Shown here piece by piece: positions 1 to 7,019 of a DNA stretch of 13,925 nucleotides (position 1 is its first letter; every line of letters starts with the position of its first letter). The position numbers were made by a program, and so were the translations under genes. The notes below the pieces were generated by a model. The model worked only from the letters and a program-made list of their open reading frames with translations, made no database searches and was not told the DNA's origin. Source of the DNA: Thiosocius sp963719025 (GTDB taxonomy: Bacteria > Pseudomonadota > Gammaproteobacteria > Chromatiales > Chromatiaceae); NCBI GenBank assembly GCA_963719025.1, contig CAVRBK010000090.1:1-13925 (forward strand). Reading direction: 5' to 3'.

Positions 1-1
1 C

Positions 2-829
2 GTCGGCCTGTTGGCCACCTCCGTCGTCATTGCAGATACCTTCGTGTTTACCGCGATACCCGATCAGGATGAGGCCCAACTGCGTGAACGTTTTGACAAG
101 GTTGCCACTTACCTGACCGAGACATTGGGCGTCGAGACGCGCTACGTGCCGGTCAAGTCCTACGCCGCGGCTGTTACGGCATTCCGCAACGACCAGGTTC
201 AGCTGGCCTGGTTCGGTGGCCTGTCGGGGGTGCGTGCACGACTGCTGGTCGAGGGCTCGGAGGCGATCGCCCAGGGCGTGGAGGATCCGAATTTCCAGAC
301 CTACTTCATCGCGCATGCAAGCACCGGTCTGACCGCATCGGATGATTTTCCTGCGGGCATTGCCGACAAGGTCTTCACCTTCGGGTCGAAGGGTTCGACG
401 TCCGGCAGGTTGATGCCGGAGTTCCATATCCGCCAGTACTTCGGCAAGGGACCCGATGAGGTGTTTACCAAGGTCGGTTTCAGCGGCAATCATTCGAAGA
501 CCATCGCGCTGGTACAGAGTGGTGCGTACCAGGTCGGCGCTGTGAACTTCAAGGTCTGGGAACGCGGTCTGAAGGACGGCACGGTCGATCCGAGCAAGGT
601 CTCGGTGATCTGGAAGACGCCGCCCTATCCGGACTACCAGTGGTCGATTCGCGGCGACGTCGATGCCCGCTGGGGTGCCGGTTTCAAGGACAAGGTGCAG
701 GCCGCGCTGTTGGATATGCGCGATCCGGACCTGTTGGCGTCGTTCCCGCGCAGCGGGTTTATCGCCGCCTCGAATGCCGATTTTCAACCGATCCTCGAGA
801 CAGCTCGCGCGATCAAGCTGATCGATTGA
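2..829 (+). CDS. PhnD-like ABC transporter substrate-binding protein (putative selenate/phosphonate type), 5' partial
   Basis: This is a periplasmic binding protein of the phosphate/phosphite/phosphonate superfamily. It captures an oxyanion and delivers it to the membrane complex encoded downstream. The reading frame is open to the window edge. The first visible residues (VGLLATSVVIA, then DTFVF) look like the end of a signal peptide with cleavage after the final Ala, so only the extreme N-terminus is missing and the TTG at 11 is not a credible start. PhnD-family hallmarks are the early aromatic and acidic stretch, the segment AWFGGLSGVRAR, and the Ser/Thr-rich loop GSKGSTSGRLMPEF, which in relatives contacts the anion. 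The protein resembles the branch annotated as putative selenate ABC transporter binding protein, but no selD or other selenium gene is visible here. It ends 7 bp before the ATPase gene. The family is secure; the substrate is inferred and could equally be phosphonate or phosphite. Confidence 0.88.
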   Translation, partial: VGLLATSVVIADTFVFTAIPDQDEAQLRERFDKVATYLTETLGVETRYVPVKSYAAAVTAFRNDQVQLAWFGGLSGVRARLLVEGSEAIAQGVEDPNFQTYFIAHASTGLTASDDFPAGIADKVFTFGSKGSTSGRLMPEFHIRQYFGKGPDEVFTKVGFSGNHSKTIALVQSGAYQVGAVNFKVWERGLKDGTVDPSKVSVIWKTPPYPDYQWSIRGDVDARWGAGFKDKVQAALLDMRDPDLLASFPRSGFIAASNADFQPILETARAIKLID

Positions 830-836
830 CGCGTTC

Positions 837-1508
837 GTGCTGCTGCAACTGGTCAATGAGGACCTCGGTTACGACCGGGGCCTCGTGTTGCGCGGCGTAT
901 CGATAGCCATACAGGCAGGGGACCGGATTGCGCTTGTCGGTGAGAGCGGTGCCGGCAAATCAACGCTGCTGACCGCGATCCAGGCGCGCCTGCAGGAGCA
1001 GGCCGCCCTGGTGCCGCAGAATCCGGGGTTGGTCGGATCGCTGAGCGTGTTCCACAACATCTACATGGGGCGGCTGCATCGGCATCCGACCTGGTACAAC
1101 CTGCTCAATCTGGCGTGGCCCAGAAAGCGCGAGATTGCAGCGATCCGGCCGTTGCTGCAGCGGCTTGGCCTCGAGGAAAAGCTGTTTGAACCTGCCGGCG
1201 CACTGTCCGGTGGGCAACAGCAGCGCGTGGGGGTGTGTCGTGCGATACACCAGGGCGGTGCGCTGGTGCTCGGAGACGAGCCGGTGTCCGCGGTTGACAG
1301 TCACCAGGCGCGTACGGTCCTGGATGCCCTGCATGAACATTTCGAGACCGTTGTTCTGGCGATGCACGATGTTGACTTGGCGCTGCGCTACGCGTCGCGC
1401 ATCATCGGCCTGAAGGACGGCGGCATCGCGCTGGACCGGCCAACCGCCGGCCTCGGCGCATCCGATCTCGATTTCCTCTACCAAGTCAGTGATGACGCGC
1501 GCGCCTGA
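837..1508 (+). CDS. PhnC-like ABC transporter ATP-binding protein
   Basis: This is the cytoplasmic ATPase that powers the importer, 223 aa, slightly short for PhnC. All nucleotide-binding motifs are visible: Walker A GESGAGKST (residues 35-43), Q-loop VPQNP (Gln61), signature LSGGQQQR (123-130), Walker B LVLGDE (143-148) and the switch His177 in AMHD. The insert around residues 76-100 (YMGRLHRHPTWYNLL) resembles the PhnC helical domain. The proposed start is GTG at 837, 7 bp after the binding-protein stop. No good Shine-Dalgarno sequence precedes it, so translation is probably coupled to the upstream gene. The 3' end overlaps the permease gene by 20 bp. The gene order binding protein, ATPase, permease is typical of a single operon, whose promoter lies outside the window. 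Confidence 0.92.
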   Translation: MLLQLVNEDLGYDRGLVLRGVSIAIQAGDRIALVGESGAGKSTLLTAIQARLQEQAALVPQNPGLVGSLSVFHNIYMGRLHRHPTWYNLLNLAWPRKREIAAIRPLLQRLGLEEKLFEPAGALSGGQQQRVGVCRAIHQGGALVLGDEPVSAVDSHQARTVLDALHEHFETVVLAMHDVDLALRYASRIIGLKDGGIALDRPTAGLGASDLDFLYQVSDDARA

Positions 1509-3018
1509 GCCCGGCGAAAGCCCCCGGGCCCGCTACTCCCGGGCCGTCATTGTCAGTTTTGCGTTCGTCGCGGTCGCGGCCTTCTGTCTGCTGTTCGCCG
1601 ATGTCTCGGTCACCACGCTCGATCCATGGTCGGAACTCGGGCGCATGCTCTGGGGGGTGCTGACGCCAGATTTTCTCGATGTGCAGACGCTTGGCACGGC
1701 AATCGTGCAGACCATCGCCTTCGCCCTCGTTGGCGTTGCGTTGGCAGCCGTGGCCGGCTTCGTCCTGGCGCAGTTCTTTCACGTCGGCCCGGTGCGCTGG
1801 GCCTGCGCAATCGCCCGGTCCATCCACGAGTTGTTCTGGGCGCTGATCTTTCTGCAGATGTTCGGCCTGTCGCCGTTGACCGGCGTACTGGCCATCGCGA
1901 TCCCGTATGCCGGCATCTGCGCCAAGGTGTATGCCGAGACGCTGGAGGAGGCGCCGTCTGCAGCGCTGAAGGTGTTGCCGGGCGGCGTGTCGACGATTTC
2001 GACCTTCTTCTTCGTGCGGCTGCCGGATGCCTGGGTGCACATCAAGAACTACACGTTTTACCGCTTCGAATGCGGCCTGCGTTCGAGCGCTGTGCTCGGC
2101 TTCGTCGGCCTGCCAACACTCGGCTACTACCTGGAGACGGCCTTCAGCGAGGGCAATTACTCCGAGGCGGCCGCACTGCTGATCATCTTCTACGTGATCA
2201 TCGCGACCCTGCGGGTGTGGATGAAGCCCAAACTGCTGGGTATCTACCTGCTGGTGGCGCCTTTTCTGTTGGCGGGGACATCCGACATCCGCTTGGACAA
2301 CATCCTCCGGTTTCTCACCGAGGACATCGTGCCCGCACCGTTGCGCGACGCCAATCTGCTCGATCCGCAATCCTGGTCGGAATTCGCCGAGTGGATCTCG
2401 ATGCTGCTCACAGATCAGGCATTGCCCGGTATCGTCGCGACAGTGCTGCTGACCCAGATCGCCCTGGTGGCGACGGCATTTCTGGCCCTGGCCTTCTTCC
2501 CGCTGATCTCGACGCAGTTCTTCGGGCGCATCGGCCGTGGCGTCGGTCATCTGTTCCTGGTGGTGGCGCGTTCGACCCCCGAGTTCATCCTGGTGTACAT
2601 CTTTCTGCAGCTGTGGGGTCCGTCGATGCTGCCGGCGATCGTCGCACTGGCGCTGCACAATGGCGCGATCATCGGGCACCTGCTCGGACGCTACAGCGAC
2701 GAGATCCGTCTGCGCCCGGACAGTTCGAGCGGCGTGAATCGTTACGCGTTCGAGATCGTGCCGCGGATGTACGGCCAGTTCCTGGCGTTCCTGTTCTATC
2801 GCTGGGAGGTCATCATGCGCGAGACAGCGATACTCGGCGTGCTTGGTATCGCGACACTGGGTTTCTACATCGACAGCGCGATCGCCGACATACGGCTGGA
2901 TCGCGTTATGTTGCTGATTCTGATCACCGCGATGCTCAATCTGGGCATCGACAGCCTGTCGCGGCTGATCCGTTCACGTCTGAGGCTCAGTACGCGGGTC
3001 GAATCCTGCCAGGGGTAA
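1489..3018 (+). CDS. Fused double PhnE-like ABC transporter permease
   Basis: This inner-membrane permease subunit is 509 aa, about twice a normal PhnE (roughly 260-290 aa). It contains two tandem BPD_transp_1-type halves, approximately residues 20-265 and 300-500. The first half has a helix at about 19-40, a membrane block ending in IPYAGICAKVYAETLEEAP (the EAA-loop region that docks on the ATPase), and then LRSSAVLGFVGLPTLGYYL. The second half repeats this order with ALHNGAIIGHLLGRYSDEI and RETAILGVLGIATLGFYI. The repeated SAVLGFVGLPTLGYYL and TAILGVLGIATLGFYI blocks are direct evidence of internal duplication or fusion, so one polypeptide probably replaces the usual PhnE dimer. It starts at GTG 1489 or the adjacent ATG 1492, inside the ATPase gene, and depends on translational coupling. 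It converges with the next gene, leaving 7 bp. Confidence 0.9.
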   Translation: MMTRAPEPGESPRARYSRAVIVSFAFVAVAAFCLLFADVSVTTLDPWSELGRMLWGVLTPDFLDVQTLGTAIVQTIAFALVGVALAAVAGFVLAQFFHVGPVRWACAIARSIHELFWALIFLQMFGLSPLTGVLAIAIPYAGICAKVYAETLEEAPSAALKVLPGGVSTISTFFFVRLPDAWVHIKNYTFYRFECGLRSSAVLGFVGLPTLGYYLETAFSEGNYSEAAALLIIFYVIIATLRVWMKPKLLGIYLLVAPFLLAGTSDIRLDNILRFLTEDIVPAPLRDANLLDPQSWSEFAEWISMLLTDQALPGIVATVLLTQIALVATAFLALAFFPLISTQFFGRIGRGVGHLFLVVARSTPEFILVYIFLQLWGPSMLPAIVALALHNGAIIGHLLGRYSDEIRLRPDSSSGVNRYAFEIVPRMYGQFLAFLFYRWEVIMRETAILGVLGIATLGFYIDSAIADIRLDRVMLLILITAMLNLGIDSLSRLIRSRLRLSTRVESCQG

Positions 3019-3025
3019 GTGCCGC

Positions 3026-3310
3026 TTACCTGGCCCGGTCCTGACCCCAGATCTTGGCCACCGCACGGTCACTGCCAAGCAGTGCAACGATCAGGCAAAC
3101 CGCGGCAACCGCTGAGAAAACCAGTACCGGGATCAGAAAGCCCACCCCCGAGGTTCCGCCGGAAAGGTACAGCGATACGCCGCACAACAGCGCGAACAGT
3201 GCGCCGACGGCGGCCAGGATCTGTCGATGCATGGGCTTGTAGTTGTACGGCCCGTCACCCTGCTCGAAGTAGCGCAGGACAAACCAGAAAAATTTTTTAA
3301 GCGATGTCAT
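3026..3310 (-). CDS. Small two-helix membrane protein of unknown function
   Basis: This is a 94-aa protein that I do not recognise by name. It has a basic, aromatic N-terminus (MTSLKKFFWFVLRYFEQGDG) and two hydrophobic segments, about residues 31-50 (ILAAVGALFALLCGVSLYLS) and 57-78 (GFLIPVLVFSAVAAVCLIVA), followed by a basic tail. It is therefore probably an inner-membrane hairpin protein with cytoplasmic ends. The ATG at 3310 is preceded on the minus strand by an AGGAG about 10 bases upstream, which supports this start. Its 3' end faces the permease gene. It is separated from the downstream dehydrogenase gene's stop by more than 100 bp, so it may be transcribed alone or as the distal gene of the dehydrogenase transcript. 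The coding call rests on the ribosome binding site and the clear membrane pattern. Confidence 0.72.
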   Translation of the reverse strand: MTSLKKFFWFVLRYFEQGDGPYNYKPMHRQILAAVGALFALLCGVSLYLSGGTSGVGFLIPVLVFSAVAAVCLIVALLGSDRAVAKIWGQDRAR

Positions 3311-3427
3311 CCCCGGATGCTCCTACGGGACGTGGCGGCATGCAAGGACCAGTAAAATCCGGGTCTGTCGAATCGACGACAGGGTGCTGCATCGAGGATG
3401 TGGGAAGGCAAGGCTTGTTACCGTGGG

Positions 3428-4459
3428 TCAGGCAGTGAAGCCCTCGAGCACGATCTTGCCGATGGCCGTGCCACTCTCGATATCGCGATGTGCCCTGCGC
3501 AGGTTTTGCGCACAGATGGCGCCATAGTTGGCGCCCACCGTAGTGCGGATATCTCCCGCATCGATCAGTTCGGCGACCCGATTCAGCAGGTCTCTCTGCC
3601 GGGTCATGTCGTCGGTTTCGAACATCGAGCGGGTAAACATCAGTTCCCAGTGCAGGGAGAGGGATTTCTGCTTGAGCTTGCGGATATCCAGCAGTGTCTG
3701 CGGGTCGTCGATGAGCGCGAATTTGCCCTGCGGTGCCAGCGCCTCGATCAACTGCTCGAAGTGATCGTCGGTGTGGTTGAGGCTGATCACGTGGGTGACG
3801 CTGTCGATGCCAACGCGCGAAAGCTCTGCAGAGAACGATTCATTGTGGTTGATGACGTGGTCCGCACCGAGGTCTTTTACCCATGCCTGGCTCTGCGGGC
3901 GCGATGCGGTGGCAATCACGGTGGCATTGGTCAGGCGCCTGGCCAGCTGTATCAGTATCGAGCCGACGCCGCCGGCCGCACCGACGATCAGCAGGCGTGG
4001 AGCGGGGCCGTCGGCAGCTTGCGCTACCTGGGGGAGGTTGAGCCGGTCGAACAGGAGTTCCCAGGCGGTGATGGCCGTCAGTGGAATCGCGGCGGCCTCG
4101 GCATCGGACAGGCTGGTGGGGCGTCTGCCGACGATGCGTTCATCCACCAGGTGGTATTCCGCGTTGGCGCCCGGTCGGGTGATATCACCGGCATACCACA
4201 CGGCGTCGCCAGGTCTGTAGGTGGTGCATTGTTCACCCACCGCGATCACTTCGCCGACCGCGTCCCAGCCGAGTACCTGGTGAGTATCGCCGGTCCCGGG
4301 CGAACGGCTTCTTATCTTGGTGTCGACCGGGTTGACCGAAATGGCCTTTACCCCGACCAGCAGGTCGGTGCCGGACGGTGAGGGACGATCGATCTCGATG
4401 TCCTCCAGGGCATCTGCGGCCGTACCTTGCTCGGTGGCGAGGAAACCGATGGCTTTCAT
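3428..4459 (-). CDS. Zinc-type alcohol dehydrogenase / quinone oxidoreductase family protein (MDR superfamily)
   Basis: This is a 343-aa cytoplasmic medium-chain dehydrogenase/reductase that probably uses NAD(P)H to reduce quinones, enones or related carbonyls. The GroES-like N-terminal half (MKAIGF..., VKAISVNPVDTKIR, LGWDAVGEVIAVG) is followed by the Rossmann domain with the dinucleotide loop GAAGGVG at residues 160-166. The C-terminal part ends ESGTAIGKIVLEGF, typical of the subfamily sometimes called zinc-binding ADH family or ZADH-like. The catalytic zinc cysteines of true alcohol dehydrogenases are absent, as in quinone-oxidoreductase relatives. The frame is open further upstream to 4678, but ATG 4459 has AAAGGAA 7 bases upstream and begins the conserved domain, so it is chosen. 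The physiological substrate cannot be read from the sequence. Confidence 0.9.
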   Translation of the reverse strand: MKAIGFLATEQGTAADALEDIEIDRPSPSGTDLLVGVKAISVNPVDTKIRSRSPGTGDTHQVLGWDAVGEVIAVGEQCTTYRPGDAVWYAGDITRPGANAEYHLVDERIVGRRPTSLSDAEAAAIPLTAITAWELLFDRLNLPQVAQAADGPAPRLLIVGAAGGVGSILIQLARRLTNATVIATASRPQSQAWVKDLGADHVINHNESFSAELSRVGIDSVTHVISLNHTDDHFEQLIEALAPQGKFALIDDPQTLLDIRKLKQKSLSLHWELMFTRSMFETDDMTRQRDLLNRVAELIDAGDIRTTVGANYGAICAQNLRRAHRDIESGTAIGKIVLEGFTA

Positions 4460-4762
4460 GGCTGCGTTCCTTTCTTGCTGAGCATGATGTTGTTGGGTGT
4501 CAGTCGACGTTTGGTAACGGCTCTTTCCGCACGTCCGTTGCCTGCAGGGACTCGGCGTTGCTGTGCTGGCCGGTACCCGAGTATGCGCCTTAACATGCGA
4601 TCTGAGCTTGTGCGACACACCGCGGAAGGCCGCCGATCGGGGCTCGCGGGTCCGCCTGGCATAGCCGCAGACGCACAATTCCCGGATGAATGACGCGACA
4701 ACAGGGAAAGCGTCCTGTTGTCGCGCCGCCGGGGTCTTGTCTTACGACAATTCCAGGCCTGC
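4460..4762. other. Intergenic region between the dehydrogenase and dsrE-like genes
   Basis: About 300 bp without a supported gene. It holds the ribosome binding site and presumably the promoter of the dehydrogenase gene at its left end, and a perfect 12-bp hairpin (4694-4725) near the right end, just beyond the stop codon of the dsrE-like gene. Short open frames on both strands have no start signals and no recognisable protein pattern. Confidence 0.6.
4694..4725 (-). terminator. Perfect 12-bp hairpin after the dsrE-like gene
   Basis: The arms CGCGACAACAGG (4694-4705) and CCTGTTGTCGCG (4714-4725) pair perfectly across an 8-base loop. The hairpin lies 38 bp past the stop of the dsrE-like gene. 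On the minus strand it is followed by TCATTCATCC rather than a T-run, so it is a weak intrinsic terminator at best. It may instead be a 3' stabilising stem. Confidence 0.6.
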
Positions 4763-5257
4763 TCAGTAGATCGGGATGTTCGCGTATCCCTGCGCCTGAT
4801 AGCCGGTCAGGGAGACAAAGGTATTGCCGACCGGCTTGATGCCGTCGAGCAGGGAGCCGTTGTCGACCTTGAACAGCCGGGTGGCCACCGAGCAGGCCTC
4901 CATGCGCACACCCTGGTCCTGCAGATCGGCAAGTTGTTCGGCGATGCGGTCGAGGTGGTCGAAATCGGTCAGATCCATCTGCTCGCGATCCTTCGAGATC
5001 AGGCGAACGGAAAGCCCACGAAACGCCAGGATCACATCCGGCTCGACACCCTGGCGACGCAGGTCGTCAACGGTCTCGCGGATCACTGCCAGGTACAGGG
5101 TCATCTTCTTCGCATCGGTCATGTTGATGTCGAACAGCACTTTGCCTTTGTCGACACCACGCAGGGCATCGGCGTCATCCGGCCTGGGGCCGGCAAACAA
5201 GGCCTGCGTGGCGAGCAGGGTCAGCAGCAGCAAGGACAGCTGGGCGAGCTTTTTCAT
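4763..5257 (-). CDS. Exported DsrE-family protein
   Basis: This 164-aa protein carries a classical Sec signal peptide (MKKLAQLSLLLLTLLATQALFA, cleavage before GPRP at about residue 22/23). A DsrE/DsrF/YchN-like domain follows: KVLFDINMTDAKKMTLYLAVI, a helix with VDDLRRQGVEPDVILAFRG, and the conserved segment GVRMEACSVATRLF with a single Cys122, where this fold usually keeps its sulfur-carrying cysteine. Cytoplasmic DsrE-family proteins handle persulfide sulfur; an exported member presumably acts in the periplasm on sulfur species or another ligand (inference). ATG 5257 is chosen over an upstream in-frame ATG at 5332 because it has AGGAGA 7 bases ahead and begins the signal peptide. It lies 53 bp downstream of tetR in the same direction, and the spacer holds a perfect 14-bp palindrome matching one in the tetR promoter, so it is probably controlled by that regulator. 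Confidence 0.85.
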   Translation of the reverse strand: MKKLAQLSLLLLTLLATQALFAGPRPDDADALRGVDKGKVLFDINMTDAKKMTLYLAVIRETVDDLRRQGVEPDVILAFRGLSVRLISKDREQMDLTDFDHLDRIAEQLADLQDQGVRMEACSVATRLFKVDNGSLLDGIKPVGNTFVSLTGYQAQGYANIPIY

Positions 5258-5277
5258 ACGGGGTTCTCCTGTTAAGA

Positions 5278-5291
5278 AACGAACGTTCGTT
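5278..5291. promoter_or_regulatory. Palindromic operator upstream of the dsrE-like gene
   Basis: AACGAACGTTCGTT is a perfect 14-bp palindrome located between the tetR stop (5311) and the dsrE-like start (5257), about 10 bases upstream of the ribosome binding site. The 13-mer CGAACGTTCGTTC is repeated exactly at 5921-5933 in front of tetR. TetR-family operators are commonly palindromes of this size, so this is a likely binding site of the neighbouring regulator. Confidence 0.7.
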
Positions 5292-5310
5292 CGGTTTTGA
5301 GGCAAAAAAT

Positions 5311-5907
5311 TCAGACGCGTATGGCGCGCCATGCACAGTCAACGACCTCGTCGAGATGCTCGGATAGCGGACGGTCGAGCGCCCGGTCCAGTTGCAGATT
5401 CATCATCCGCAGCGCCCCGCCAAACATGGCCGACGCCGCAACCCACGAGTTCATCTGTCTGACCTCGCCGTTGCGCATGCCATCGTCAACCACCTGGCGC
5501 ATGAACCGGAAGGGTTGCGAGGAACAGATCGGTGGTTCGTCCGGCAGGTACTCCCGGTGCTGGGCGAGCAGGATGAACTGCATCATCCGCGGTTCCTGTT
5601 CGGTCAACTCAAACAGTCCGGCGATAATCGCGCGACTCTGCGCCAGGCACCCGGATTCGCCGGCACAACTGGCGCTGACGGTGGCCTGCATGCGCGAAAC
5701 CAGGCGGTCGTAGAGTGACTTGGCCAAGGTCTCCTTGTTGCCGAAGTGGTGGTAGATGGCGCCGATACTGACCCCGGCGGCACGCCGAATATCGTGGATC
5801 GAGGTGTTGAAATAGCCGTGTTCCGAGAACAGCGTCAGGGCGGTATCCAGGACCTGGTCGCGCAGTGCGGTGCCGCGCCGGCGGGTGGTGGCTTCTGTGC
5901 TTTCCAT
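5311..5907 (-). CDS. TetR/AcrR family transcriptional regulator
   Basis: This is a 198-aa one-component regulator. The N-terminal DNA-binding domain is typical: ALRDQVLDTALTLFSEHGY, then the helix-turn-helix SIHDIRRAAGVSIGAIYHHF (about residues 36-55) and GNKETLAKSLYD. The rest is a helical ligand-binding and dimerisation domain. It contains a C81-x5-C87 pair (CAGESGC) plus Cys residues in PPICSSQ and DCAWR, so thiol sensing is conceivable but unproven. ATG 5907 is chosen; a TTG at 5943 would put the operator inside the coding sequence. No Shine-Dalgarno precedes 5907, and the predicted promoter would start transcription at about this ATG, so the mRNA may be leaderless. Its probable targets are itself and the dsrE-like gene, through the shared palindrome. 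Confidence 0.9.
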   Translation of the reverse strand: MESTEATTRRRGTALRDQVLDTALTLFSEHGYFNTSIHDIRRAAGVSIGAIYHHFGNKETLAKSLYDRLVSRMQATVSASCAGESGCLAQSRAIIAGLFELTEQEPRMMQFILLAQHREYLPDEPPICSSQPFRFMRQVVDDGMRNGEVRQMNSWVAASAMFGGALRMMNLQLDRALDRPLSEHLDEVVDCAWRAIRV

Positions 5908-5913
5908 GGCACA

Positions 5914-5943
5914 ACCATACCGAACGTTCGTTCTGTATGGCAA
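5914..5943 (-). promoter_or_regulatory. Putative tetR promoter with embedded operator
   Basis: On the minus strand TTGCCA (5938-5943) and TATGGT (5914-5919) are separated by 18 bp. The palindrome CGAACGTTCG (5921-5930) lies inside that spacer. This is a classic repressor placement, so autorepression is likely. The expected transcription start would fall at about 5907, the ATG itself. Confidence 0.55.
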
Positions 5944-5991
5944 GTTGTTATGCCGCCGGGGCAGGGTCGTCCCGGCTGGCCCGGTGCCGGG

Positions 5992-6771
5992 TCAATTGAA
6001 ATGGCGCTGATCGATCTCCTGCAGCCGCGCCGCATACCTGCCGTTGACTTCCCGCAGGGCCCGTTTGAAGTGCCCGCGCAGCGATGTCTTCAGGTGCGGG
6101 AGCACCGCCTTTTGCGGCAGGCCTTTGAGCGCTGTGAATATGGCCAGGGCGTAGGTGATGTCGTGCTGTGACACGTAGGCCTGCCGCCGCACGACGGGAC
6201 CGCCACAGCATCCCCCCTTGGGTAGAACCAGGGCGGTATTGGCGAACATCAGGCCAAATCCAAGAAATACCGCCAGGATCTCGGTGACATGCGGCCAGTT
6301 CTCGGTGCCGCCCGGCGGTGCGTCGCTGGCCGAGGTGCCGAGGTGGTGGGCGAGGGTATGGGCGAACACCGCGATCATCGCCTCGGGGTTGTTCAGGTAC
6401 TCGGGCTCGTAGCTGAGGGTCAGGCTGGCCGGAGCGATGTCCGCCGCCGCGACGGCCCGCGACCCTCGCGGTCCGGCAATCATGCGTGCCTCGGTTGCGG
6501 GCTGCAGGACGCAGTTGTCCGGTGGCAGCAATTGCAGCGGCCAATGCGCCATGCCTGCATAGGTAACCACCCGCTCGAAGATCAGGTTTGCCATCTCCTC
6601 GGGACTGCTTGCCCTGCCGGGAAAGTGCTGGTTGGAGGGTGTGACCAGCACGGTCTCATCGCGGAACATCGCGGGATCGAAATTTCGCAGGGCCCAGTCG
6701 TAGACATCGAACATCCAGCCAGCATAGGCCTCGTCCAACAACGGACGGCGATCCATCAAACCAAACAGCAT
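5992..6771 (-). CDS. Conserved hypothetical protein with a degenerate zincin-like HTLAH motif
   Basis: This is a 259-aa soluble protein that I cannot name. The central helix VFAHTLAHHLG (residues 135-145) looks like the HExxH zinc site of metalloproteases with Thr139 in place of the catalytic Glu. It is followed about 20 residues later by HVTEILAVFLGFGLMFAN, whose Glu164 could be a third ligand. A Gly/Cys cluster (KGGCCGGP, 185-192) and YALAIFTALKGLP come next. There is no signal peptide and no long membrane helix. The start could be TTG 6777, ATG 6771 or ATG 6756; 6771 is chosen because GAGG lies 8 bases upstream. It is upstream of tetR on the same strand with an 84-bp gap, and the tetR promoter lies in that gap. 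Real coding is well supported by length and composition. Function is unknown, and a non-catalytic metal-binding role is only a guess. Confidence 0.75.
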   Translation of the reverse strand: MLFGLMDRRPLLDEAYAGWMFDVYDWALRNFDPAMFRDETVLVTPSNQHFPGRASSPEEMANLIFERVVTYAGMAHWPLQLLPPDNCVLQPATEARMIAGPRGSRAVAAADIAPASLTLSYEPEYLNNPEAMIAVFAHTLAHHLGTSASDAPPGGTENWPHVTEILAVFLGFGLMFANTALVLPKGGCCGGPVVRRQAYVSQHDITYALAIFTALKGLPQKAVLPHLKTSLRGHFKRALREVNGRYAARLQEIDQRHFN

Positions 6772-6820
6772 CGGCAAAACCTCGTATTTCCCCCTTCAGT
6801 TAGAGAAAGGGGCTATCGGT

Positions 6821-6841
6821 GGACCCGTCATTGGCGGGTCC
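6821..6841. repeat. Hairpin in the divergent intergenic region
   Basis: GGACCCG (6821-6827) and CGGGTCC (6835-6841) form a perfect 7-bp stem with a 7-base loop. It lies between the divergent starts at 6771 and 7020, so it does not follow any gene end here. It could be an operator or a leader structure. No T-run is present on either side. Confidence 0.45.
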
Positions 6842-7019
6842 GGGCGGATAAACCTAACGGTTCTGTCCGCCATTGGAAACAGCGCGCCGGGCTGACGATA
6901 CGGCTGCAGTCGCAAAACCCTCGGCCAGAACGCCGGTGGTTGACGATCTTCAATGACGCTGGCCGCTAAATCCTTACAATTTTACTCAAGTATTTAATCT
7001 GGCTGAGAGAAATGTGGCA

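Noticed and set aside
1486..2679. 397-codon open frame on the minus strand under the permease gene
   Set aside because: It is a mirror of GC-rich codons in the opposite strand: rich in Arg, Gln, His and Asp without hydrophobic core pattern, and the plus strand encodes a clear permease.
1626..3044. 472-codon plus-strand frame overlapping the permease gene
   Set aside because: Arg/Pro/Gly-rich out-of-frame shadow of the permease; no domain pattern.
3398..4381. 327-codon plus-strand frame opposite the dehydrogenase
   Set aside because: It is antisense to a clear MDR-family protein and has no domain pattern of its own.
4460..4678. N-terminal extension of the dehydrogenase
   Set aside because: The extra 73 codons are Arg-rich and lie upstream of a good ribosome binding site and the conserved MKAIGF start.
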